Assembly: GCF_029784135.1 (NCBI RefSeq)
Contig: NC_073746.1
Location: 261,679,598 to 261,743,597, forward strand
Length of the DNA stretch: 64,000 nucleotides
DNA from: Toxorhynchites rutilus septentrionalis
Lineage: Eukaryota > Arthropoda > Insecta > Diptera > Culicidae
Reading direction: 5' to 3'
Made by a program: the position numbers and the translations under genes. The notes under the pieces were generated by a model, which made no database searches, was not told where the DNA came from, and was given only the letters and a program-made list of their open reading frames with translations. Positions 45,561 to 56,400 of the stretch are shown piece by piece (positions within the stretch are counted from its first letter, which is position 1; each line of letters begins with the position of its first letter).

Positions 45561-47509
45561 CTGATATCCTTCTCTCAGAGAAGCTTCATAATCGTGGACT
45601 TTCACCAATTCTCAATAATTTCCTGTACAATTTACTGTCAGAAAAGCACATGATTTTCTCTCATGGCAGCTCGAAATCTTCTCGTTACAGTTTTATGGGC
45701 CTACCACAAGGCTCCTGCCTAAGCCCCCTCTTGTACAGTTTTTACGTCAATGATATGGATGATTGTCTAACTAGAGACTGCACGTTGAGACAACTTGCAG
45801 ACGATGGAGTTATTTCCATCACGGGTACTAATCCCGTCGTTCTGCAAAAGTCGTTGCAAGATACCCTGAACAATCTGTTCACGTGGGCCCTCAAGCTGGG
45901 TATCGAATTCTCTACGGAGAAAACTGAAATGGTCGTTTTTTCTAGGAAGCACGAACCCGCCCAATTCCAGCTTCACCTATCCGGCAAAACGATCCAACAC
46001 TCTATGTTTTTTAAATACCTGGGTGTATATTTTGATTCTAAGTGCACCTGGGGGAGACACATTGCGTATTTGAAACAGAAATGCCAGCAAAGAATTAATT
46101 TTCTCCAAACAATTACCGGAACATGGTGGGGTGCCCATCCAGGAGACCTCATTCAGTTGTACAAAACAACGATATTATCAGTGTTAGAATATGGCAGTTT
46201 TTGCTTCCGATCAGCTGCCAGGATTCATATTCTCAAGCTGGAGAGAATACAATATCGTTGCTTGCGTATAGCCATGGGGTGTTTGCATTCGACACATACG
46301 ACGAGTCTCGAAGTTTTGGCAGGAGTACCCCCGCTTACTCTTCGGTTCACAGAATTATCCTACAGATTTCTCATCCGTTGCAAGATCATGAATCCATTGG
46401 TGATTGATAACTTCGAAAATCTACTCCAACTGACTCCTCAGTCAAGTTTTATGTCTTTATACCATGAGTACCTTACCCACGACGTGCACCCTTCACCAGG
46501 CATCTCCAACCAAGTTTGCTTCCCATACTTCTGCAATTCCTCTGTCATTTTTTATCTGTCCATGCGACAAAAAATCCATGGAATCCCAGATCACCTACGC
46601 TCCGTTTCTATTCCGCCGATATTTTCGGCAGAATATGGGAAAGTTAGATCTGATAAAATGTTCTTTACTGACGGTTCATTCATAAACGGGTCCACTGGCT
46701 TCGACATCTTCAATGAAAATTCCAGTGCCTCTTTCAAACTCAAAGATCCTTGTTCCGTGTATGTCGCTGAACTGGGTGCGATATATTACGCATTAGGGAT
46801 CATTGAAACATTGCCCATCGACCACTATTTTATTTTTTCAGACAGTCTCAGCTCAATAGAGGCAATCCGCTCAATGAAAGTTGATAAATGCTCATCTTAT
46901 TTCCTAACAAGAATAAGACAACTATTGAGTGTTTTGGTCGAAAAATTATTCAAGATTACCTTAGCATGGGTTCCCTCTCATTGCTCGATACCGGGGAATG
47001 AGAAAGCGGACTCGCTAGCTAAGGTGGGCGCTTCAGAAGGCACACTTTTTGAAAGGCAAATTGCTTATAATGAATTTTTCCACATTCCTCGTCAGAATAC
47101 GCTCGTAAGTTGGCAGCGCATGTGGAGTGAAGATGAGTTCGGTCGTTGGTTACACACGATTATCCCTAAGGTCTCGACGAGTGCATGGTTCAAGGGATTG
47201 AATGTAGGTCGTGATTTCATTCGCGTGATATCTCGGCTTATGTCCAATCACTACAACCTAAACGCGCATCTCTATCGCATTGGGCTCGCAGCAAACAATA
47301 TTTGTGATTGTGGCGATGGCTACCACGACATCGAGCATGCTGTCTGGTCGTGTATCCGGTTCCATGCTGCTCGCTCTCAGCTCTCTAGAGTACTGAGAGC
47401 ACAAGGCAGACAATCGGATATCCCCGTCCGGGATATCTTAGGTAGCCGTGATCCTGATCTTCTGCTTCATCTATACCTGTTCCTCAGAAACGCCGATGTC
47501 AACGTTTAA
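45561..47509 (+). pseudogene. LINE ORF2, C-terminal part (reverse transcriptase and RNase H)
   Basis: The frame is open from the truncation point. The first ATG is at 45650, but the coding frame already runs in from 45563. It has LPQGSCLSPLL, LADD, the thumb region, and an RNase H with DGS, 'AELGAIYYAL', SDSLSS and WVPSHC...NEKAD. It ends with the HDIEH...C region that copy 1 loses to its TAG. No nonsense codon or frameshift is visible, which suggests a younger insertion. The endonuclease and the first reverse transcriptase motifs are missing, so it is not functional. Confidence 0.9.
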
Positions 47510-48027
47510 TGATGTTTCCTTCGTTGTGTCCCCGTTTCATATCCCTCCTATCCAAACGATAAACTTTTACTTAGTCGCGGCAATACATACACACACTCTT
47601 TACAGATACACGGGCCAAAGGTTGTGCAGTCCACTGATCATTCAACAAGAGCCAAAGGTTGTACCGCTTATGACAACTCTACACGAGCTGATGATTGCGC
47701 CGGCTAGTGACCATTCTATCCTGGATTCCTCGAGTCGAGAAAGACGCACCACGCTAGATATGGGGTACAGACTAGGGGGGCGTTGCTGATTAATGGTCAG
47801 CTGCATCCCAATAGCAGGTATCCCGTGTCGGTCACACGTACAGAGCATCGAAGACTGCAACATACCAATTATGAGAACACTTGTAATACTAACTACGAGC
47901 CAACCGCGAGTAATCGGTTACATATTACTAACATAGTTGTAAGCAAACATTGTAGAAAAATTGAACTCCCGGTCCCGTTAGGCTGACGCCATATGAGCCT
48001 TAATAAAAATATATATTTTGGATAAAA
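45561..48027 (+). mobile_element. Non-LTR retrotransposon (I/LOA-type), copy 2, 5'-truncated
   Basis: The same family as 6574-12690. It starts inside the reverse transcriptase gene, a typical result of incomplete reverse transcription, and ends 'gccttaataaaaatatatattttggataaaaa'. A perfect 15-base target duplication proves a single insertion. The surviving ORF2 part is open to its natural stop. Confidence 0.95.
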
Positions 48028-48042
48028 AAGGATCTTATGCCC
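48028..48042 (+). repeat. Target-site duplication, right
   Basis: aaggatcttatgccc, identical to 45546-45560. The first two A's could instead belong to the LINE tail. Confidence 0.9.
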
Positions 48043-48792
48043 GAAGGTTCTCGCAATTCAATCTCAATAAAACGAAGATTAGAAACAGAATTGGAACGGA
48101 AACGATGAAAGGAATATTAGCGACCAAAAATTATGTACAGTTAAATAAAAACGATACAGGTTTCATTACATGTAAGCATCTTTTTTTATTAAACTGTAAT
48201 TATTTTTAAAAAGTGTTTTACTTCTTGAAGAATATATATTAAATTATTTGTAAAGCAAGAAGTTGTAAGAATGATCCGCGAGACACGACAAATGAATTAA
48301 CAGGTACACTATATATGTTACATTACATGGTTACGTAAATCGTTACGACTTGTGCGTTTCATCTATGCATCGATTTTTTTAAAGCAAATCGTGGCGGGTG
48401 ATGAAAACAGGTCATTTCAAACAATCAGACTGACCCGGTCTTCACCTGAAAAAAAATTATGATCTGGTTCAGGTGGTATTGGAGAGGAATTCTGTATTGT
48501 GAGCTTCTACCAAGCAATCAGTCGATACATTCCCACAAATACTGCTCGCAACTGGACAAAGTAGCTTCCATAATTATATAAAGTTTAGAATTGTTTGGCT
48601 ACCTGAAAGATTTCAGAACTTCCTGAATTGATTGCAAAACAACACTGTGCATATAAAATTCAAAAAATAATACTTTTGTTTTCTCAAAAATGGATACGAA
48701 CTTTCCGGACAACCCAATATGAGCTATCCTGATTTTCCCTGATTTTTTTTTTCATTCTCCCTGATTTTTCGAAAAAATAGTTGGCAACCCTG

Positions 48793-49594
48793 GCCACAAC
48801 AGTCGAATCAATTCCTTGTGTTTCATTTGATTGCACTGCTAAAACATCTGTATTGGACAGCTCTCATTGGTTGGCTGAATAGTGGGTTAGAGTCAGTGAA
48901 GTATGATTAATTCGTTGTACAAAAGCTACATTTTTTCATATTACAAGGTAGAATACCTAGTATTGAGAAGGTTGTGATGCTCGTATGCTGAATCTTTTGA
49001 GAACACTTAGAAGTTTGCTATCCTCAATATACATATTACAACGTTAACTCGCTTGCAAAAGGTATGAAACCAATATAATTACGGGGAAGCTAGTTTCCCA
49101 TATATGCGTACAGGCAAGCAAGCGTACACAAGTTCTATGCTCCATGCCCTATATTCGTTCGCGAAAGCATGTGAAAACCAAACTGCAAAGCCATTGTAGG
49201 CTGTTTCGAATACGATGCCGTCCAAATTCACCATCTCTAACATGGGAGGTAATATTCGGGCGATCAAAACGGTGCTCCTACCGTCACTGAACTCGATTAC
49301 ACGATTAGACTTGACTTGGGGGAATTCATAACGTTTGTGCTGCAGCGTAAATTAGATTTTGAAACAAGTTAATTATCCTGGTTGGAGTTTTGAGAACGCG
49401 GAAAGGCAATCTAATAATTAAAGCAGCTTGTTTAACGTAGGGAAAAATAGGTAAAGAGGGATACTGTAAGAAAAATGAACACTAGTTATAATTCATAAAA
49501 GAGAGTTTTGAGAAATTTAAAGCGGTGGAGTAACGATTCTCATGGTGTAATACCACTTTTGAGACTCACTGCTCATGTCAAGTACAGCAAATAC
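48793..49594. other. No recognisable gene
   Basis: AT-rich sequence with no domain, repeat boundary or RNA gene that I can see. Confidence 0.4.
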
Positions 49595-49945
49595 TTATTC
49601 TTCTCCTACTACTCCAGCTTATATTAAAAAAGTTCCTTCTACTTCTTCTTCGTCTTTTTTTACTTCTTCTTCTTCTTCGCTGTTTTTTGTTTTCTTCTTC
49701 ATTTTATTGTTCAGTGGCACTAACATTCCTAGAGGAACTTCACCGCCTCAACGTAGATTTATTTGCGCTTTTTTCATTAATGCCAAATATGCTAGAATTA
49801 GATTTCCATACCAAATAACACGCCTTGAATGTATTGTGAGTGGCAAATTTTAGAACACGCGTGACCACAGTGCAAGTCGTAAGAAATTTCTTTTACGAAA
49901 AATACCCCGGGCAGAACGGGAATCGGACCCGAACTCCCTGCAAGA
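49595..49945 (-). mobile_element. Feilai-like tRNA-derived SINE, 5'-truncated
   Basis: On the minus strand a B-box-like gggtccgattcccgttc leads into 'gcccggggtatttttcgtaaaag', 'cttgcactgtggtcacgcg', 'acattcaaggcgtgttatttgg', 'cgttgaggcgg', and then a GAA-rich triplet tail (ttc repeats at 49632-49700 on the plus strand). This order matches my memory of the Aedes Feilai SINE. The A-box part is missing or unreadable. Confidence 0.6.
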
Positions 49946-50054
49946 TTTGTGTGATGAATTCGAAAACCAAGTGAATTTTCTGAAATGAAAAAGTGCTTTC
50001 CCAAATCATCTTCTGTCGTCTATCGCCACTGAAAAACAGATTGGTGGGAAGTTA

Positions 50055-50906
50055 TCAGGAGGTTATCATCGAAGGTCGGTCTACTACTGACCAGATTTTC
50101 ACTTTGCGGCAAATCCTGTATGCCGTGAGTACAAAGACCCAACGCACCATCTATTCATCGACTTCAAAGCCGCATTTGATTCAATAACACAAAAAGAGCT
50201 ATGGAGAATCATGGACGAAAACGGACGTCTGAAACCAAATACATGCTAGCTTCCGGATCCGAGTGCGACAGGACACGATTAAGTAGTCGTGTAGTGATCG
50301 ACGGCGATGAGTTCGAGGTAGTGGACCAATTTGTCTACCTTGGCTCAATGGTAACGTCTGACAATGACAATGACCAGCCGCGAGATCCGGAGACGTATTA
50401 TCAATGGGAGTCGTACCTACTATGATCTCCACAAACACTTGGGTTCAAACAGACTTAGCAATCGTGCGAAATGTTCCCTGTACAAAACCCTCATAAGACC
50501 GGTTGTCCTCTACGGGCACGAAACCTGGACAATACTCGAAGAGAACCTTGCGAGCATTTGGAATCTTTGAATTACAACTACCATCTTCGGCGGTGTGCAG
50601 GAGGACAGCATATGGAGGCGAAGGATGAACCACGAATTCACGCAACTCACCAGCGAATCCAGTATTCAGATCAAAACTGGAAGAATACGTTGAGCATGAC
50701 ATATTGCAAGAATGTCGGACAACCGTCCTGCAAAAATGGTGCTCATCGGGAATCCGACTGGTACGAGACGACGAGGAGCGCAGCGAGCAAGGTGGTTAGA
50801 CCAAGTGGAACAGGACATGGTGAGCACGGGGTGTCCGCGGAATTGGAGAGAGATAGTCACAAACCGAGATAATTGGAGAATATTTGTGAATCAGGCCATG
50901 TTGTAG
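50055..50906 (+). pseudogene. Non-LTR reverse transcriptase fragment, central part deleted
   Basis: The fragment begins with RSTTDQIFTLRQIL. Reverse transcriptase motif A then reads in an adjacent frame (LFIDFKAAFDS). After 'MDENG' the sequence jumps to FVYLGSMVTSDND, so the catalytic xADD block is missing. It continues in changing frames with YKTLIRPVVLYGHETWT, FGGVQEDSIWRRRMNHE and RRRGAQRARWLDQVEQD, typical of the C-terminus of LINE polymerases. It is a different family from the LINE at 6.6 and 45.6 kb. No 5' part or target duplication is recognised. Confidence 0.8.
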
Positions 50907-50939
50907 AGGCATTAAGTCAAAATAAATAAAATTTCATAA

Positions 50940-51859
50940 GCCTTAAGGGAGACTGGAAGTTGGTCTGGAAGGTCTAAAACCGAGTTTTTTGATGTTGCGT
51001 TTTTGGGAAGCTTATGTCCTCAGAAATATTGTCCCAAAAGGAATATCCGATATTTGATTTCGTTGGAAAGTTACAGCCAAAAGTATGAGCTTACTGTAAG
51101 GGATATAGTATTCCTGTACGAATTTTCAATTGTGTTTTTCTCGAAACCATGTTTTTTCAGCTGATGGGATCGATATCTCAGGATCTACCCGACCGATTTG
51201 GCTGAAATTTTTTATCAGCATGTAAATATGAATTATCTAAAGCGTTTCATAGTCTTTTTTGATCTTTGAATTTCATTTTTTCGATTTTATATGAGCTTCG
51301 AAACAGCGATTATTTATGAAAAATAATTCTTAACAAAAACGGTCATTTTGGTAAATTTTTAAAATATTCAAAAACTCCTATGTAACGCTTCAGGTATTGT
51401 CCTAACATTTCAAAATATCATTGAAATCCGTTCTGCGACACCCCGTTGCTTCAGAACCGATACCACCCGCAAGGTAGCGATTTCCAGACAGGTTCTACGC
51501 ATCTAGCTGTCAACAGCGTAATAATCATTGATCGTGTACTCAAAAAATGGAAAATACATCTTCAAATATATCTTGAAGAATAACAAAAATACCCGAAAAC
51601 ATCACTCTATTCCTAGATAAAAAAAAATCACAAAAATTCATTATTTTTGGACCTTTTAGAAAGGGGTCCTTCCTTAAGCTATTTTTGCCGCCCATGCCAG
51701 ATAGTTTAACAAGGTATCAGTGCACGGATATTACTTTAATTTATTGGAACTATCGCTCATGAATACCAAATTTACGTCTGATCCGATTTTCAACGATTTT
51801 CAACACCATAAACCAACGGTCGATGGTTTATGGTGTCTATAAACCATCGGATAGCTTTT
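50940..51859. other. No recognisable gene
   Basis: AT-rich sequence with long T and A runs. It may be a degraded non-coding element, but I find no inverted ends. Confidence 0.35.
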
Positions 51860-52680
51860 GTAGGGAATGACTTGCATGATTTAAATGTGGTGAGTTTAGT
51901 GTTAAAGGCAAAAAGCGTCCGGTTCAACCAAAAATGTTTGAAGACGAAAAATTCGGGCCATTACTTGATCAAAATTAGAGACAAACGCAAACAGACCTTG
52001 GAATCATTGGGAATAAATCGACAAGCTATTTATAAACGACTCGAAGCCGCAGGATACATCCAACAGCAAGGAAATTATGTACGAATACAAATTGAAAGCG
52101 CGAGATGTCGAATGGCGATTTTGCATGTCCGAAATGTTGCTTGAACGGCAACAAAAAAGTTTTTTTTACATCGAAACGTTACCGGGGACGAAAAATTTAT
52201 ACGCAACGACAGTTCAAAACGCAAAAGATCGTACGTAAAGCCTGGCCAATCCGGAACATAAATGCCAGAGCGGAATATCCAAAGTAATGCTCTGTATTTG
52301 GTGGAATCAAAAGGGTGTGATCCAATATGAGCTGTTAAAACATTCAAAAGGCAACAATTGATCCGTGTAAAGCGGGCCAATGCCGATAAACGTCCAAGTC
52401 ATGTGACCGGGCACGAGTCGATAATATATCATAATGACAACGCTCGCTAACATGTTGCTGTTCGAATTATAAAATATTGCAAGGAAAAACATATAGAACC
52501 TCACCTTCCGACCATCATTCGTTTCGATTGCAAAACGTTTTGAGTGGAATACGCTTTACTTTGGAACAGGGTATCAAAAACTGGCTCATTCATTCTTGGC
52601 TTCAAAAGATGAATGCTTCTTTCGCTACGGAATCCTTCAATTGTCAGAATGATGGAAAACAGTAGAGGCTAGCGATTGCC
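51860..52680 (+). pseudogene. mariner transposase relic, a third type
   Basis: Readable pieces in changing frames: the N-terminal helix-turn-helix (SLGINRQAIYKRLEAAGYIQQQGNYV), then the 'RDVEWRF' linker, VTGDEKFI with the first catalytic Asp, and HNDNAR with the second. The C-terminus resembles NWLIHSWLQKMNASF. The third catalytic block is not recognisable. There are many stops and no clear inverted ends. Its sequence differs from the elements at 14.1, 16.2 and 54.8 kb. Confidence 0.75.
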
Positions 52681-52722
52681 TATACTTTGAATAATATTTC
52701 AATGCATGCCATTATTTAAATA

Positions 52723-53206
52723 GGGGGTCTTCGTAGCCACATTGGTTGCGCGTTCGCTTAGTAAGCGATCGATCGTGAGTTCAAAACTCAGGGCCCTCAT
52801 TGACCATCTTTGTGTTGTTACAGAATAGCTACGTCCACGCAACAATCATCAGCGATGGAGATCGATCCACGGTCGAAATAAGATCGATTCATCCATACAA
52901 CTGCTCTGCTCTGCAAGATACATAGGGCTGCTGTTCTATAAATAACTCAACAATGATCAATCAACTGTCTCCGCTGTCCGGTGGTCCAACTGGATAATGG
53001 AAGAACAGAAAGAATACTCTTACGCCTAAATGGCTACTCTGTGAATGTACCATATGTAATGGTATAGAAGGAATACTGGCGAATGGCAACTGTGTAATGT
53101 GCTAATTATAGATATGATAACCATGTGACATGTACACGATTAAAATTCGGCTATGTTACAGCTAGATTGCTAATGAGCCTTAAATAAATAAATGGGATAA
53201 AAAAAA
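52723..53206 (+). mobile_element. tRNA-derived SINE with LINE-like tail, 484 bp
   Basis: The head resembles a tRNA: 'gtagccacattggttgcgc' as A box and 'gtgagttcaaaactcaggg' as B box. A long unrelated body follows. It ends 'atgagccttaaataaataaatgggataaaaa', resembling the 3' end of the LINE at 45561-48027. A perfect 12-base target duplication attatttaaata flanks it (52711-52722 and 53207-53218). Confidence 0.8.
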
Positions 53207-53399
53207 ATTATTTAAATAAATTTGTTTTCCGTGCAAAAACGGAACGACTTAAATTGCACACCCAGTTAAAAACATAACACTTAATCCACCTACCAACCAC
53301 CTTCCTCCCTTCTGTAACGTTAGACAAACCCACAATACAAACGTTACGTAATTTGTGCACGAAACCTTGTTCATAAGGTACATAAAACTAGAGAGTAGT

Positions 53400-54371
53400 T
53401 CTATTGTATCAATCGCATAAAATGTATTGAATCGTTTGTTAGAGGCTGAAAAACCTGAACTCACGATGCTACATGAAGAGCTAAAAGATTTTCATTTGAT
53501 CATTCTCACTAATATCTGCGAGGAATCTTACGTTGTTTCAATGTCCAATGCTATTAAATATGAAGATCATTTGGAAAGTGACAAGAATTTTAGATTGGAA
53601 TAGCAGTCGATGAAATTATCAGAACAACGGCAGATCATTTCAAAGGATATTTGTCGCAGTTTTCTCGTGAAGCTGATCAAACAAATGAGAAAAAGATTCG
53701 ATTTTCATGATTCGACACTCAAGCGGCAATGTTAAATCCTAGAAACTTTTCCAATTTGACCAGCATTAACGTTGTGTTAGGAGCGTTTCCAAGACTCTAA
53801 AATGGGAATGTACAAGATGTGGAGAACTAATTCCGTACCCTAATGATAAAATTACTCCGTAAGAAAATCATAATTTCAGAAAACGAGCATGTGCAGGCTT
53901 GGTGGACAAAAATTTAAAGCCAAAAAAGACGGTTCGCTCGCCTATTGGGCGCTTCGATGCTTTGTTAGTAACGTTCTCACTATACCTCACTCCTCGGAAA
54001 ATTTCAAGCGACTTTTTTCTGAATATAATCAGAACAAAAATAAGCTATGAAATCGGCTCAGCAACGATACGATGAACGCTATTTTGAGATCAAAAAAATT
54101 GGTCAAACATCGTGGCGGAGCTCGAAAATTTTCATGAATAATAGTATGCAATCTAGATTAAAAAAAATATGTATAAGCATCATCAAACATACGAATGGCT
54201 TGCAAATGTGAATGTAGTATTTGTAGTAAATAAATGAGTATTTTTTTCATGCTAATACATTATTTTTTTCTCTACAACGAATATTTTAGATGCTACAGAT
54301 TTTTGGAAAAAAAAGTAAAGATGGGAAAGATTTTTGACCCCTCTGGTACAGATTTAAATGTGGCAACACTG
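53400..54371 (+). pseudogene. hAT-family transposase relic with right end
   Basis: In broken frames I read a C-terminal dimerisation-like segment: LAYWALRCFVSNVLTIPHSS, then ENFKRLFSE and NRLSNDTMNAILRSK, typical of hAT transposases. The upstream part (EAEKPELTMLHEELKDFH...) suits the same family. The likely right terminus is gtggcaacactg at 54360-54371, preceded by 'acagattt' words like those in the hAT element at 40417-44207. No left end was found. Confidence 0.65.
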
Positions 54372-54755
54372 ATATATGAGTTCATTTTGGATCTTAAGCT
54401 CAGAATGTTCATCTTTCCCGACTTTCTCATAATGCTTTTATATAGTACGGTAGATATGTAGTGCTGGGAAATAAATTCACAACATCGACATAAATTCTAA
54501 CCACGCTCTAAGGACAACAGATTCAACTTTGTTGGATTTTCAACAAATATATTTATTAACATAATTAGAGTCCTGCACGATTCTCCCGACAAGAACGAAT
54601 AAGGACATTTCAAAATAACTGATCTGTACTGACTACTTCGAAACTGTGATAACTGTGCTGCAATACTTTTTTTTTCATACAATTATTTGTTGATTCTTCC
54701 GTGGTGTGGAAATATCAACATATGATTATGCACTAGGTTATGACACAATAATATA

Positions 54756-56061
54756 TTAGGCTGTCAAAAAAGTCCTGCGGTATTTTTTTGGAATTTTCAT
54801 TTGTTCATAAAATTAGTTACAATCATCTGTTTTAAGTCAAATATGCGCCGTTTTGTTCGATGACTTGTTCCCAACGAGATGCCAACTTCATAATACCCCT
54901 ATTATAGAAGCTCGCTTTCTTATTGACAAAAAACTCGGATAGCCAATTTTCACAGGCCTCTTTTGTGGCTCACTTCTGACTACCTAGCTCGTTCGCCATG
55001 GACAAAAACAGGTGGTACTCACTTGGTGCAAGGTCCGGACTATACGGCGGATGCAAAAGAACCTCCCATCCGAGCTCCCGGAGCTTCTGGCGCGTCACCA
55101 AAGAAGTGTGTGGCCTGGCGTTGTCCTGATGGAAGACAATGCGGCCTCTGTTTATCAAAGATGGCCTCTTCTTCATGAGTGCTACCTTCAAGCGGTCCAG
55201 TTGTTGGCAGTACAGGTCCGAATTGAGCGTTTGGCCATAAGGAAGCAGCTCATAATAGATTATTCCTTGACAATCCCACCAAACATACAGCAGAACCTTC
55301 CTGGCCGTTAATGAGGGCTTGGCCACCGTCTGAGCCACTTCAGCGGGCTTCGACCACGACCGTTTGCGCTTCACGTTGTCGTAAGTGACCCACTTTTCAT
55401 CGCCAGTCACCATCCGCTTCAGAAACGGGTCGATTTTGTTGCGATTCAGAAGCGATTCACATGCGTCGATACGGTCAAAGATGTTTTTTTGCGTCAACGT
55501 GTGTGGCACCCATACATCGAGCTTCTTTGTGAATCCAAGCTTCTTCAAATGGTTAATAACGGTTTGATGACTTATCCCCAACTCTTGGCCGATGCTACGG
55601 CTGCTACTATGCCGGTCTTTCTCGGCTAATTCAGCGATTTTGTCGCAATTTTCGACGACAGGCCTTCCGGGGCGTGGCGCATCTTCGACGACCTCTACAC
55701 CAGAACGAAAACGTTGAAACCATCGTTGTGCGGTGGAAATGGAAACTGTATCGGATCCATAAACTGCACAAATTTTATTGGCAGCTTGAGATGCATTTTT
55801 GCCTTTGTCATAGTAGTACTGTAAAATATGTCGGATTTTCTCTTTATTTTGCTCCATATTTGCGACACTATAACTGACGAACGACTTAACCAAACAAAAC
55901 ACTGTCAATATTATATATTATAGCTTTGCGCGCTGTATTATAGCGCGCAAAAATACCTTTCCAACAAGCTATAGTATGACTCGATACAATGAATACAACT
56001 AGAACTACGCGCTTACAACGACACCTCGCGGGAATACCGCAGGACTTTTTTGGCAGCCTAA
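54756..56061 (-). mobile_element. mariner element, full length, 1,306 bp
   Basis: 27-base inverted ends (ttaggctgtcaaaaaagtcc... and its complement) match at 26 of 27 positions, and TA flanks both sides (54754-54755 and 56062-56063). One transposase gene on the minus strand fills the element. Both ends and length are as expected for an autonomous mariner, but the gene has a premature stop. Confidence 0.95.
54832..55857 (-). pseudogene. mariner transposase, one premature stop
   Basis: It would cut and paste this element. The start is the ATG at 55857 (MEQNKEKIRH), 17 codons inside the longest frame, which puts it at the family's usual position. It has two helix-turn-helix regions (residues about 1-110, with SISTAQRWFQRFRSG and GISHQTVINHLKKLGF), then VTGDEKWV (first Asp), HQDNARPH (second Asp) and YSPDLAPSEYHLF. 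The third acidic residue is Glu where mariners usually have Asp. A TGA at 54970-54972 (codon 296) interrupts the frame. Beyond it the same frame continues without further damage to a TAA at 54832-54834, total 341 residues. This is recent decay. Confidence 0.9.
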
Positions 56062-56133
56062 TATTACATTTGTTATCTCATCTTATAGTTAAAATTTAAC
56101 ACCGTAACCATCCCTAAGTCACGACGTATCACA

Positions 56134-56400
56134 CTATTGCGGATATACCAAAGGGATGAATGTCTCCCTCTGGTGACAGAGTGAAGTTGCACCGGAAATT
56201 AGATTATTTTCGCAGTAGATAAGATCGTATAGTTTTATATACTTTATACCATATATGTTTTCAATTTTATAGAGGAGTCCTTCTAGCCAGACTTTATCGA
56301 ATGCTTGAGCAGCATCAAGAAGAAGCGTTGAGCAATATCCGCGGCCTTCGTACACTTTACGAAATAAAGTTGCTTTATCTATAATGGGGTAGTCAGGGGT
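56134..56400 (-). pseudogene. Jockey-like reverse transcriptase fragment
   Basis: Minus-strand fragment with CSTLLLDAAQAFDKVWLEGLLYK (read in two halves), which is reverse transcriptase motif A of Jockey-type LINEs, followed by a degraded downstream region. Only about 75 codons remain, with no ends. Confidence 0.6.

Larger units (their letters stand above)
45199..48792. other. Possible old inverted-end element split by LINE copy 2
   Basis: cagagatgccaac at 45199 and the complement of cagggttgccaac ending at 48792 face each other. Both are followed inward by several 'cctgattttt' words. If real, the LINE inserted into it. The 8 bases outside the two ends do not match, so a hAT target duplication is not supported. 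Confidence 0.3.

Noticed and set aside
45191..48800. hAT insertion with 8-bp duplication around LINE copy 2
   Set aside because: The outer octamers gctgtcat and gccacaac do not match.
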